This document shows, piece by piece, positions 41,084 through 49,804 of a stretch of DNA of 64,000 bases; positions within the stretch are counted from its first letter, which is position 1; each line of letters starts with the position of its first letter. The DNA comes from Acerihabitans sp015654925 (GTDB taxonomy: Bacteria > Pseudomonadota > Gammaproteobacteria > Enterobacterales > Enterobacteriaceae), in assembly GCF_047324175.1 (NCBI RefSeq), contig NZ_CP178732.1, positions 5,084,001 through 5,148,000 on the forward strand, given 5' to 3'. A program made the translations under genes and the position numbers. The notes under the pieces are model-generated. The model saw only the letters and a program-made list of their open reading frames with translations, was not told the DNA's origin and did not search any database.

Positions 41084-42358
41084 TCACTTTTTCATCAGCT
41101 TTTCAAGCTGCGTGGCCGATTCCGCCAGGGCGCCATCGATACTCCCGTTGCCGCCGGCCACCTGGGAAAGCTGGGTGCCGAGCACATCCTCATACTGGGC
41201 GGAATACGTAAAGATCGGGAAGGATTTGCCGCTGGCCACTACCTGCTGCGCGGTCTGGTAGTAAGGGAATTTAGCCAGAACTTCAGGGTCCTGATACACA
41301 TCGGCGCGCACCGGCGCATGCCCCTCAAGCGCCCGCTGGGTTTCGACTTTTTTACTTTGCACCCATTGGATAAAGGTCCAGGCGGCCTGTTTTTCCTCCG
41401 GCGAAACGTTGCTGGGAATACCCCAGCCCCAGCCGCCGCTTTCACCATGGCCGCCGGGCATCGTGGCCAGCGCCAGCTTACCGGCCACCGCCGGGCATGC
41501 TTTCTCGTTATCCAGCTGCGGCAGCATCCACCAATAGGTAATCATGCTAAAGGCCTTACCGCTGCACATCAGGCGCATGGTATCGTCGAGCGTGGCGGAT
41601 AGCGCCCCGGCCTGGGCGGCATTCTTGATGGCATCGACATATAATGTCAGGGCCTGCTTACCCGCCGGGCTGTTTAACACCACTTTATTATTCTCGTCCA
41701 GATAGTCGCCGCCGGCGGCAAACAGATAATTAGAGAACTCCATGCTATTGGGGTCGCCCCGTTGCCCTTGCATGGCCGCGCCGGCAATGCCCTGCTTTTG
41801 TTTAATATATTTGGCCAGCGTCACGTAATCCGCCAACGTCTGCGGCAGGGCCAGGGGTTTATTTATGTCGGCTTGATATTGTTTCTGTAATGTTTTGTCC
41901 GCCAATATATCCGTGCGGTAAATCAGGCCCATGGAATAGTTATACATGGGCAGTATATATAATTTTTCTTTATCGTGATTAAGTAGGGAAACGGTGGAAG
42001 GTATAAACGCCGGTGTATCGAATTTTGACTGTTTCACCATTGGCGTGAGATCGGTCAGCCAATTAGCGGCGGGAAACTCGCCGGCCCACAGGAAATCCAC
42101 CTCCAGCAGATTGTAATAACTTTGCGGCGCAATCAGCTGGGAGACCAGCTTATCATGCATATCGCCATAACCGATTTTTTCAAACTCAACCTTTATTCCG
42201 CTTTCTTTTTCAAATTGCGGCAGCATTTGTTCGATAATGTGGGTTTCCGGGACATCTTCCATTAATGCGCGCAATACCACTTCTTTGGCTTGCGCCCCCA
42301 TGGCGGCGGATAATATGACCAAACCTGATAAGCATAATAATTTTTTCTTTAGCAACAT
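41084..42358 (-). CDS. Sugar/polyol ABC substrate-binding protein
   Basis: CUT1-type extracellular binding protein of 424 residues. The signal peptide MLLKKKLLCLSGLVILSAAMG ends AQA-KEV. Conserved marks are FEKESGIKVEFEKIGYGDMHDKLVSQL, VDFLWAGEFPAANWLTDLTP, YILPMYNYSMGLIYRTDIL and GGWGWGIPSNVSPEEKQAAWTFIQWV. Its position between the two permease genes is unusual, since binding proteins normally come first. Substrate probably a polyol or monosaccharide. Confidence 0.88.
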   Translation of the reverse strand: MLLKKKLLCLSGLVILSAAMGAQAKEVVLRALMEDVPETHIIEQMLPQFEKESGIKVEFEKIGYGDMHDKLVSQLIAPQSYYNLLEVDFLWAGEFPAANWLTDLTPMVKQSKFDTPAFIPSTVSLLNHDKEKLYILPMYNYSMGLIYRTDILADKTLQKQYQADINKPLALPQTLADYVTLAKYIKQKQGIAGAAMQGQRGDPNSMEFSNYLFAAGGDYLDENNKVVLNSPAGKQALTLYVDAIKNAAQAGALSATLDDTMRLMCSGKAFSMITYWWMLPQLDNEKACPAVAGKLALATMPGGHGESGGWGWGIPSNVSPEEKQAAWTFIQWVQSKKVETQRALEGHAPVRADVYQDPEVLAKFPYYQTAQQVVASGKSFPIFTYSAQYEDVLGTQLSQVAGGNGSIDGALAESATQLEKLMKK

Positions 42359-42418
42359 GGCTGTCTCCTGTTTCGTCTGGATAGACGTTTTTTCGAGTGA
42401 AAAAATACGCTGGCACCA

Positions 42419-43219
42419 CTACTTAACGCTGCCGAAAGTCAGTCCTTTGACTATATAACGCTGGATAAAATGTGAAGCGATAATCAACGGTAAAATGGCC
42501 AATACCACGCCGGCCGAGACTTTACCTATTTGTACGCCATTGGAGGTTTGCAACGCGGCCAACGCCACCGGAATAGTGGCGGTTTGCGGCCCGCTAAGGA
42601 CCAAGGCAAATAAAAACTCGTTCCAGGAAAGAATAAAACCCAGCACCGCGGCGGCGGCGAGACCCGGCAGGGAAACCGGCAGAACGATATGGCGAAAAGC
42701 GCCCCAGGCCGTGGCGCCGTCGGTCATGGCCGCCCATTCCAGATCGACCGGAATACCTTCAAAAAACCCCATTAAAATCCAGGTGAGAAACGGGAGGTTC
42801 AGCGCGGCGTACACCAGCGTTAAACCCGTCAGGGAGTTAGTCATGCCCAAGGTGCGCAATAACGCGAAGGCCGGTAACACCAGCGCCACCGCCGGCAGCA
42901 TTTGCGTCGCCAGCATAATAAAACGCGCCGCCGGCCCGCCGGTTTTGAAACGGGCGAACGCATAACCGGTGGCCGCGGCGAACGGCATCGCCAGGACAAC
43001 CGAACCAAACGAGACAATCAGGCTGTTGCCATAATGGGTCAAAAAATTATTATTGCTGATAAGTCCCCGATAATTCTCCCAAGACCAGGCGGGGAAAATA
43101 TCGGTGCTATAAGCCATGGATTCGGGCACCAGGCTGGTGCGCAGCGCCCAAAGCGGCGGCAAGATCACGACGATACAAGCGATAATCAGTCCAACATGCA
43201 GTGCGATTTTGCGTAGCAT
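42419..43219 (-). CDS. Sugar/polyol ABC permease, MalG/UgpE type
   Basis: Inner-membrane permease of 266 residues with six predicted helices. The EAA loop is EGIPVDLEWAAMTDGATAWGAFRHIVLPVSLPGLAAAA, and the end KGLTFGSVK is typical of MalG-type subunits. It sits between the ATPase gene and the binding-protein gene in the leftward operon and pairs with the MalF-type subunit. Confidence 0.88.
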   Translation of the reverse strand: MLRKIALHVGLIIACIVVILPPLWALRTSLVPESMAYSTDIFPAWSWENYRGLISNNNFLTHYGNSLIVSFGSVVLAMPFAAATGYAFARFKTGGPAARFIMLATQMLPAVALVLPAFALLRTLGMTNSLTGLTLVYAALNLPFLTWILMGFFEGIPVDLEWAAMTDGATAWGAFRHIVLPVSLPGLAAAAVLGFILSWNEFLFALVLSGPQTATIPVALAALQTSNGVQIGKVSAGVVLAILPLIIASHFIQRYIVKGLTFGSVK

Positions 43220-43237
43220 GACCGTGACCCCCGGTAA

Positions 43238-44362
43238 TTAGCTGGCGAGCGGCGGCGAAGCCCGGCGCGGCAAAACGTCGCCGGTATGGCTATCAAATAA
43301 ATGCAGCGGATCGGGGTCCATATACAAAGTAATGGTATCGCCCGGCGCCGGCAAGGTGTGCCGGTCGAGGCGTACGACAAACCGGACATCGTCAATGGTG
43401 CCGGTGACGATATTTTCCGCCCCCAGCGCTTCCACGGCGGTCACTTTAAATTGCAAAGGCTGCCAATTCGGATCGAGCTGGCGGGCGTGAAAATCTTCCG
43501 GGCGGATACCCAGGGTCACCGTTTGGCCGTCATAGCGGCGGTAATCCGCCTGGGCATAATCCGACACCCGGATACGGCACCCCTCGGTGAGCATCAATGA
43601 TACGCCGTTGGCCCAGGCGCGCACCACGCAGGGCAGTAAATTGATCGGCGGCGAGGAAAGAAAACGCGCCACGAAAATATTGGCCGGATTGGCATAAACC
43701 TCCAGCGGCTTGCCGCTTTGCACCAAATAACCATCACGCATAATGCATATACGATCGCCCATAGTCATGGCTTCAACCTGATCATGGGTCACATAAATCA
43801 TAGTTTTACCCAGCCGGCGGTGAAGTTTTATTAATTCGGTGCGCATTTCGGCGCGCAGCTGCGCGTCCAGGTTGGATAGCGGTTCATCCAGTAAAAAGGC
43901 CTGGGGTTCGCGGACAATTGCGCGTCCCAGCGCTACCCGCTGGCGCTGGCCGCCCGATAGCGCGGCCGGTTTGCGATGCAATAATTGGTCCAGCCCGAGC
44001 ATAGCGGCGGTTTCGGCAACTTTTTGCCGGATAATATCGGTAGGGGTGCCGCGCATTTTAAGGCCGAAGGCCATATTCTCCGCCACGGTCATATGCGGGT
44101 ATAGGGCATAGCTTTGAAATACCACCGCGATATTGCGGTCCCGGGGGGCCACCCGGTTAACGTTTTGCCCGTTAATGCGCAATTCGCCGGACGTAATACT
44201 TTCCAAACCGGCAATCATGCGCAGCGTGGTGGATTTCCCGCAACCGGACGGGCCGAGAAATATTACGAATTCGCCATCATGGATGGTTAAATTAACATCC
44301 CGCACGCTGTATTGATTACTTTGATAGATTTTCGAAACATTTTGCAATTCGATCGAAGCCAT
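43238..44362 (-). CDS. Sugar/polyol ABC ATPase, MalK/UgpC/SmoK type
   Basis: ATPase of 374 residues with Walker A GPSGCGKST (LGPSGCGKSTTLRMIAGLE), Q-loop VFQSYALYPHMTVAENMAFGLKM, signature ALSGGQRQRVALGRAIVREP, Walker B AFLLDEPLSNLDAQL and the switch histidine in YVTHDQVEAMTMGDR. The C-terminal third is the TOBE domain (VTLGIRPEDFHARQ). CUT1 importers use a homodimer of this subunit with two different permeases, which are both present. Confidence 0.92.
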   Translation of the reverse strand: MASIELQNVSKIYQSNQYSVRDVNLTIHDGEFVIFLGPSGCGKSTTLRMIAGLESITSGELRINGQNVNRVAPRDRNIAVVFQSYALYPHMTVAENMAFGLKMRGTPTDIIRQKVAETAAMLGLDQLLHRKPAALSGGQRQRVALGRAIVREPQAFLLDEPLSNLDAQLRAEMRTELIKLHRRLGKTMIYVTHDQVEAMTMGDRICIMRDGYLVQSGKPLEVYANPANIFVARFLSSPPINLLPCVVRAWANGVSLMLTEGCRIRVSDYAQADYRRYDGQTVTLGIRPEDFHARQLDPNWQPLQFKVTAVEALGAENIVTGTIDDVRFVVRLDRHTLPAPGDTITLYMDPDPLHLFDSHTGDVLPRRASPPLAS

Positions 44363-44402
44363 AGGCTTTTCCCCCGATGCTGGTGCAAATGTCCTCCGCT
44401 GC

Positions 44403-44435
44403 CACGGTCAGCTGTCACGGTAAGCTGTCACAGTT
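44403..44435. repeat. 13-base tandem repeat upstream of the ABC ATPase
   Basis: CACGGTCAGCTGT and CACGGTAAGCTGT follow each other directly (44403-44428), then a partial third unit CACAGTT. Each unit has the palindromic hexamer AGCTGT-like core. It lies 40 bases before the ATPase start, in the 184-base gap after the SDR gene, and may be an operator array or an expanded repeat. Confidence 0.45.
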
Positions 44436-44546
44436 AAAGAATGGCAAACGGTTGCTTATACTGAAAGCTGAAAGAAATCATCTACCTCATCCGCTCCTGA
44501 GGATCGCTGTTCGAAATTATTTATAATGTTACTTTTTGTTTGATAT

Positions 44547-45347
44547 TCAACCAGTATATACGCCCCCGGTCACGTTTATTCCCTGGCCGGTCATAAACCG
44601 GGCGGCGTCGGAACACAAAAACACCACCACGTCGGCCACATCTTCCGGGGTCTCCAGGCGTCCCAGGGGCGTTTGACGGATATAATCATCAATCACCTGC
44701 TCGGACGTGATGGAGCGCAACTCGGCTTCCCATTCTATCTCACGGGACTGCATGCCGGTTTTGACGAACCCGGGACATACGGCATTGACCCGGATGCCCT
44801 TGCCCGCCAATTCCCGCGCCAGGGCCTGAGTCCAGCCCAGCACGGCGAATTTACTGGCGGAGTAATGGGCCAGCAGCGGCGCGCCCACCTTGGCCGCCAG
44901 CGAAGCGGTATTGACAATGACGCCCTGCCCCTGGGCCACGAACTGGCGGGCGGCAATCTGGTTGGTAAGAAAAATTCCCCTGGTGTTGACGTCAAAATTA
45001 AAATCCCACTCTTCATCGGTGAGTTTTAACGCATGCTGCATGGTTGAGACCCCGGCGTTGGCCGCCAAAATCTGAAAACTGCCGAAGACATCGTTCACCC
45101 GGGCGAATCCGTCGGCCACGGACTGGCGGGAACGGACATCCACATAAAAACCGATAGTATCGCCGCCCAGTTCTTCCGCGGTGCGTTTAGCCAATACTTC
45201 ATTGATATCGCCGATGGCGACGCGAACGCCCTGGGCCATCAGCGCGCGGGCAATGGCCCGGCCGATGCCCGCGGCGCCGCCGGTGACGACGGCGGACTGT
45301 CCCGCCAGGCCGGGAAACTGACAGGGGCTGGGGTTCTCATTGGTCAT
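44547..45347 (-). CDS. SDR-family polyol dehydrogenase
   Basis: Classical short-chain dehydrogenase of 266 residues: NAD-binding TGGAAGIG, AANAGVST, catalytic serine in VNTASLAA and the YxxxK pair in HYSASKFAVLGW, and the end FMTGQGINVTGGVYTG. Such enzymes oxidise sorbitol, xylitol, arabinitol or ribitol to a ketose. It lies ahead of the ABC genes on the same strand, as the sorbitol dehydrogenase SmoS accompanies a SmoEFGK importer in Rhodobacter. It is divergent from the DeoR regulator across operator-like repeats. The FGGY kinase on the divergent arm could phosphorylate its product. Confidence 0.88.
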   Translation of the reverse strand: MTNENPSPCQFPGLAGQSAVVTGGAAGIGRAIARALMAQGVRVAIGDINEVLAKRTAEELGGDTIGFYVDVRSRQSVADGFARVNDVFGSFQILAANAGVSTMQHALKLTDEEWDFNFDVNTRGIFLTNQIAARQFVAQGQGVIVNTASLAAKVGAPLLAHYSASKFAVLGWTQALARELAGKGIRVNAVCPGFVKTGMQSREIEWEAELRSITSEQVIDDYIRQTPLGRLETPEDVADVVVFLCSDAARFMTGQGINVTGGVYTG

Positions 45348-45390
45348 TTTGCGCTCCTTTAAGTGATGTACTATTATCTACAACAAATAA

Positions 45391-45474
45391 ACAAACAAAT
45401 CAAAACAAATCAATCTACGATTTGTTTGATATAAATTTAATAATCCGTATTATGTTTGAATAAATGTTTGAATA
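45391..45474. promoter_or_regulatory. DeoR-type operator repeats between the SDR gene and the regulator
   Basis: ATCAAAACAAATC (45399-45411) and GATTTGTTTGAT (45419-45430) form an inverted repeat with one extra base. ACAAACAAATC at 45391 is a third partial copy. ATGTTTGAATA occurs twice (45452-45462 and 45464-45474), the second copy at the possible ATG of the regulator. TTTG/CAAA-rich repeats like these are typical operators of DeoR-family repressors. Confidence 0.55.
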
Positions 45475-46366
45475 TCGCATCAATTCGAACATCACGGCTA
45501 AAATGGACATCGGCATGAATGCAAATCGAGACGAGCTACCGGCATATGAGCAAAAGCCGGAGCGTATCAAGCTTCTGGCACAGGATCGGCAGTTATATAT
45601 CATTGAAACCCTGGTGCAGCAGGGTTCCGTGTCGGTAAGCAGCATCGCCGCCGAACTGGACGTGTCGGATATGACCATCCGCCGCGACCTGGTGGAGCTG
45701 GAATCGGAAGGCAAGCTGGTGCGCATCCACGGCGGCGCGGTATTGCCCGAAAACAGCACGCCGGTGGCCATGGATCGCGAAGAACCCAGCTTTGATACGC
45801 GCCTGATACAAAACTGCGAAGCCAAGGCGCGCATTGCGGCGGTCGCGGCGGAGATTGCCTGCGGTTATCTCACCGTGGCGCTGGACGTGGGCACCACCAC
45901 GTTTTTGGTGGCGGAAAGGCTGCTGGAACGCAATCGGATGAAAATATTCACCAATAGCGTACGCATTGCCCACCGCATGAGTAGCGGCGCGCCGGAAATC
46001 TACCTGGCGGGCGGACATATGCGCGGCGATGAAATGGCCGTAGGCGGCCCCGCCGCCATCGCCCAGTTTGAACAGTTGTGGTTCGATATCGCCTTTGTGG
46101 GGGTGTCCGGCATCACCTGTAGCGGTATTTACGATTACTCTTTTGAGGATGTCGACCTGAAGCGGCTGTATCTCAACCGCTCGGGTTTCAAGGTGGTGCT
46201 GTGCGATTCCTCAAAATTCCAACACATGTCCCTGGTCAATATCGCCCCATTACAGGGCGTGGACATGCTGATTACCGAAAGTTCGCCGCCGCCGGCCATC
46301 GCCCTGGCGCTGGAGGCGGCAAAAGTTAAGGTGGTCATCGCCCCGCCTTTGCCCGAAGCCTGCTGA
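45464..46366 (+). CDS. DeoR-family transcriptional regulator
   Basis: DeoR-type regulator. The helix-turn-helix (VSVSSIAAELDVSDMTIRRDLVELESEGKLVRIHGGAV) lies about 50-85 residues from the first ATG. The ligand domain contains ALDVGTTTFLVAERLL, YLAGGHMRGDEMAVGG, DIAFVGVSGI and LCDSSKFQHM, all usual. The start is uncertain: ATG at 45464 is inside the operator repeat; ATG at 45503 or 45515 gives a more usual DeoR N terminus, though none has a strong ribosome binding site. It probably controls the SDR-ABC operon on one side and the BtpA-kinase genes on the other in response to a phosphorylated sugar. Confidence 0.88.
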   Translation: MFEYRINSNITAKMDIGMNANRDELPAYEQKPERIKLLAQDRQLYIIETLVQQGSVSVSSIAAELDVSDMTIRRDLVELESEGKLVRIHGGAVLPENSTPVAMDREEPSFDTRLIQNCEAKARIAAVAAEIACGYLTVALDVGTTTFLVAERLLERNRMKIFTNSVRIAHRMSSGAPEIYLAGGHMRGDEMAVGGPAAIAQFEQLWFDIAFVGVSGITCSGIYDYSFEDVDLKRLYLNRSGFKVVLCDSSKFQHMSLVNIAPLQGVDMLITESSPPPAIALALEAAKVKVVIAPPLPEAC

Positions 46367-46415
46367 TAGGTGGAAGTGAAGCACGCCTTCCCAATTACAT
46401 CGTCTGGAGCGTCCT

Positions 46416-47216
46416 ATGATTTTTGAATTTTTAGGTACTAAGAAAAAAGCCGTTATCGCCATGGCGCATATCGGCGCATTGCCGGGTTCTCCGCTTTACG
46501 ATGCCGATGGCGGCATTGATAAGCTGATAGGCGACGTATTGGCCGACGTGGAAAAATTGCAGGCCGGCGGCGTGGATGCCATTATGTTCGGCAATGAAAA
46601 CGACCGGCCCTATGTATTCAACGCCGCATTGGAAGGCGTGGCCGCCATGTCGGCGGTGGTACAGGCCGTCAAGCCCGTACTGAAAGTGCCGTTCGGCGTC
46701 AATTACCTATGGGACCCCAAGGCCAGCGTGGCCATCGGCGCCGTCACCGGCGCCAGCTTCGTGCGGGAAATCTTTACCGGCGTCTTCGCCTCGGATATGG
46801 GTATCTGGCAGCCCGATTGCGCCGCCGCGTCCCGCCTGCGGCACAGCCTGGGCCGCGACGATATGAAGCTGCTGTTTAATATTAATGCCGAATTCGCCCA
46901 CTCGCTGGATAGCCGGCCGATAGAACTGCGGGCGCGCAGCGCCGTGTTTTCTTCACTGGCCGACGCCATTCTGGTCTCCGGTCCGATTACCGGGGAAGCG
47001 GCGGACCAATCCCATCTGCGCAAGGTGTGCGAAGCGGTGACCGACGTACCGGTGTTCGCCAATACCGGCACCAATATCGATAACGTGCGCGACGTCTTGA
47101 GCCTGGCCAGCGGCGTGATCATCGGCACGCATTTCAAAATTGACGGCAATACCTGGAACGCGGTTGACGGCGATCGGGTCAAACGCTTCATGGACGTGGT
47201 AGAAGGGCTGCGCTAA
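46416..47216 (+). CDS. BtpA/SgcQ-family TIM-barrel protein
   Basis: Protein of 266 residues with the family start KAVIAMAHIGALPGSPLYDADGG and conserved MFGNENDRPY, PFGVNYLWDP, FVREIFTGVFASDMGIWQPD, ADAILVSGPITGEAADQ and FANTGTNIDNV. The family is named for cyanobacterial BtpA (photosystem I) and E. coli SgcQ (in a sugar PTS operon), but in heterotrophs it sits with carbohydrate kinases and transporters. A phosphosugar isomerase, epimerase or aldolase-like role is plausible; none is established. It follows the DeoR gene and is 33 bases before the kinase gene. Confidence 0.85.
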   Translation: MIFEFLGTKKKAVIAMAHIGALPGSPLYDADGGIDKLIGDVLADVEKLQAGGVDAIMFGNENDRPYVFNAALEGVAAMSAVVQAVKPVLKVPFGVNYLWDPKASVAIGAVTGASFVREIFTGVFASDMGIWQPDCAAASRLRHSLGRDDMKLLFNINAEFAHSLDSRPIELRARSAVFSSLADAILVSGPITGEAADQSHLRKVCEAVTDVPVFANTGTNIDNVRDVLSLASGVIIGTHFKIDGNTWNAVDGDRVKRFMDVVEGLR

Positions 47217-47249
47217 CCAACGCCGCCGCGGCGATTGACGGGAGAACGC

Positions 47250-48761
47250 ATGAACTGCTTGCTGGGTATTGATATAGGAACCACTTCCACTATCGGCATG
47301 TTGATTCAATTGCCGGATCGGGTGCTGGGCATAGTCTCACGTCCCGTGCGGTTGTCCTCGCCGCAGCCGGGCTGGACCGAGGAAGATCCCGAACAGTGGT
47401 GGCACAACGTCGGCGAGATTTGCCGCGAGCTGTTGGCCAGCGGCGGCGTCAGCGCCGATGCCATCGCCGGTATCGGCGTCACCGGCATGCTGCCCGCCGT
47501 GGTGCTGCTTGACGACCGCGGGCAGGTTTTGCGCCCGAGTATCCAGCAAAGCGACGGCCGCTGCGGCCAGCAGGTCGCCGAAATCCGCGCCGAGCAGGAT
47601 GAAACGGCGTTTATCAAACGCAGCGGCAACGGCATCAACCAGCAATTGGTCGGGGCCAAGATCCGCTGGATCGAACGGCACGAACCGCAGATCCACGCGC
47701 GCATCGCCACGGTGTTCGGCTCCTATGATTTTATCAATTGGCGGCTGACCGGCGAAAAGGCGGTTGAGCAAAACTGGGCGCTGGAAGCGGGTTTTATCAA
47801 TATCGCCACCCATCGCCTCGACGACGAACAGATAGCCGTGGCCCACCTGCCCCGCCGGGCCGTGCCGCGCCTGGTACCCTCCCATGAAATCCTGGGCCGG
47901 GTCAGCGCGGCGGCGGCGCGGTTCACCGGTCTGGCGGCCGGCACGCCGGTTATTGGCGGGGCGGCGGACATGATAGCGTCCGCGCTGGGGGCCGGGGTCA
48001 CTCAACCGGGCGACGTGCTGTTGAAATTCGGCGGTTCGGTGGATGTTCTGACCGCCGCCGCCACGGTAAACCCGGACGCGCGCCTGTACCTCGATTATCA
48101 CCTGATCCCCGGCATGTATATGCCCAACGGCTGTATGTCCACCGGCGGCTCGGGCCTGAACTGGTTTGCGGAAAACTTTGCCGGCCAGCACCGGGCGGCG
48201 GCGGAGCAGGCCGGATTATCCCTGCATCAATACCTTGATAGCCTGGCGCAGCAGCGTCCCGCGGGCGCCGCGGGCGTGTTGTGCCTGCCCTACTTCCTGG
48301 GGGAAAAAACCCCGCTGCACGATCCGGCGGCGCGCGGCGTGTTGTTCGGCCTGACCTTGTCCCATGACGCCGGCCACATCTGGCGCGCGTTATTGGAAGC
48401 CTATGCCTACGCCATTAAACATCATATCGACACCCTGCATGATATCGGTTACCCCACCCGGCGCTACATCGTTTCCGACGGGGGGTCGGCCAGCCGCTTA
48501 TGGATGCAAATCGTGGCCGACGTGCTCGGCGTGCCGCTGCTGCGCCTGGTGGGACATCCCGGTTCATGCCTGGGCGCCGCCTGGACCGCCGCCATCGGTA
48601 CCGGTTTAAGCACGGACTGGAACGGCGCGAGCGCGTTTGTGCGTTTCGGCGAAATCATTGAGTCAGACGCGCAAAGCCATCATTACTACACCGGCCAGTA
48701 TCCGCGTTTTCGCGCGCTTTACGGCCAGTGCCAGCCGCTGACCGGCGCGCCGGCGCCATGA
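47250..48761 (+). CDS. FGGY-family carbohydrate kinase
   Basis: Kinase of 503 residues. Phosphate-binding start GIDIGTTSTIG, middle QSDGRCGQQVAEI, and GGAADMIASALGAGV with the catalytic aspartate, LKFGGSVDVL, FLGEKTPLHDPAARGVLFGL and SDGGSASRLWMQIVADVLGVPL in the C-terminal half. Closest in pattern to xylulokinase/gluconokinase-like FGGY proteins, but not the XylB at 52461-53930. ATG at 47250 follows GGGAG. It ends the DeoR-BtpA-kinase arm and would phosphorylate a ketose made by the SDR dehydrogenase. Substrate not decided. Confidence 0.85.
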   Translation: MNCLLGIDIGTTSTIGMLIQLPDRVLGIVSRPVRLSSPQPGWTEEDPEQWWHNVGEICRELLASGGVSADAIAGIGVTGMLPAVVLLDDRGQVLRPSIQQSDGRCGQQVAEIRAEQDETAFIKRSGNGINQQLVGAKIRWIERHEPQIHARIATVFGSYDFINWRLTGEKAVEQNWALEAGFINIATHRLDDEQIAVAHLPRRAVPRLVPSHEILGRVSAAAARFTGLAAGTPVIGGAADMIASALGAGVTQPGDVLLKFGGSVDVLTAAATVNPDARLYLDYHLIPGMYMPNGCMSTGGSGLNWFAENFAGQHRAAAEQAGLSLHQYLDSLAQQRPAGAAGVLCLPYFLGEKTPLHDPAARGVLFGLTLSHDAGHIWRALLEAYAYAIKHHIDTLHDIGYPTRRYIVSDGGSASRLWMQIVADVLGVPLLRLVGHPGSCLGAAWTAAIGTGLSTDWNGASAFVRFGEIIESDAQSHHYYTGQYPRFRALYGQCQPLTGAPAP

Positions 48762-48787
48762 TAATCCCGCGCGCCGGGGCCGGTTTA

Positions 48788-48806
48788 GCTAGCGCGGACC
48801 GCTAGC
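48788..48806. terminator. Hairpin between convergent kinase and RbsC-type genes
   Basis: Seven-base-pair stem GCTAGCG with CGCTAGC around five bases, in the 49-base gap between the two convergent genes. No T run. Confidence 0.4.
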
Positions 48807-48810
48807 GTCC

Positions 48811-49791
48811 TCAGGCACGCGCCCGGGATTTAAAGCTTTCCAGCATCACGGCGATGATAATAATGGCGCCTTTAACCACCTGCTGGTTATAGCCGGAGAT
48901 ATTCATCAAATTCATCAGGTTGGAAATGATACTCAGGATCAGCACGCCGATAATGGTATTAACCACCGTGCCCCGGCCGCCGGCCAGGCTGGCGCCGCCC
49001 ACCACCACCGCCGCGATCACATCCAGCTCGAAGCCGATGGACATCACCGGCGACCCCACGCCCGTACGGGTGGAGGCCAGCACGCCGGCCAGGCCGCAGG
49101 CCAATCCGCTCAGGGCATACACGGCGAATTTATACCAGTCGACCCGGACGCCCGCAAAACGGGTGGCGGTTTCGTTGGAACCGATGGAAATCACCAGCCG
49201 GCCGAATACCGTATATTGATAGACAAAATGGGCCAGGATCGCAAAGGCGATAAACACATAGACCGGCAGCGGCAGCCCTAAAAAGTAGCCGGTACCGAAA
49301 TTCACATACGACACGTCGTCGATAAAGATCGGTTGGCCCTTGGCGGCAATCAGCGCCCCGCCGCGCGCGATGGTCATCATGGCCAGCGTGGCGATAAACG
49401 GGGCGATATTAAAGAACGTCACCAGGCACCCGGCCGCTGCCCCCACCAGCGTGGCGATGCCGGCGCCGGCGATAATGGCCGGGATAACCCCGATTTCAGG
49501 GATCAGCAGCGCCACGGCCACCGAGACCAGCGCCATGATCGACCCCACCGACAAATCGATGCCGCCGGTCAGGATCACGAACAGCATGCCGATCGCCGCC
49601 AGTCCGAGCGGAACGCTCTGCCTTAATACATTGGTAATATTCTCCGGGCTATAAAAGCGATCGGATAAAAAATTGGCGACAATCAACATCACAAAAAATA
49701 CCAGTAACGTCGAGTTGTTGGCAAAAAACTTCAGTACTTTGGTCCGCAAGGCAAAGCCCGTCGTTTTCGTGGGATTGTTTACCGTTTCCAT
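48811..49791 (-). CDS. Ribose-type ABC permease (RbsC family)
   Basis: Permease of 326 residues with about nine hydrophobic segments. RbsC-type marks: GLAAIGMLFVILTGGIDLSVGSIMALVSV, NIAPFIATLAMMTIARGGALIAAKGQPI and SIGFELDVIAAVVVGGASLAGGRGTVV. Last gene of the leftward arabinitol operon. Forms a homodimeric channel with the RbsA-type ATPase. Confidence 0.9.
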   Translation of the reverse strand: METVNNPTKTTGFALRTKVLKFFANNSTLLVFFVMLIVANFLSDRFYSPENITNVLRQSVPLGLAAIGMLFVILTGGIDLSVGSIMALVSVAVALLIPEIGVIPAIIAGAGIATLVGAAAGCLVTFFNIAPFIATLAMMTIARGGALIAAKGQPIFIDDVSYVNFGTGYFLGLPLPVYVFIAFAILAHFVYQYTVFGRLVISIGSNETATRFAGVRVDWYKFAVYALSGLACGLAGVLASTRTGVGSPVMSIGFELDVIAAVVVGGASLAGGRGTVVNTIIGVLILSIISNLMNLMNISGYNQQVVKGAIIIIAVMLESFKSRARA

Positions 49792-49804
49792 AATCTTTCC
49801 TCAG

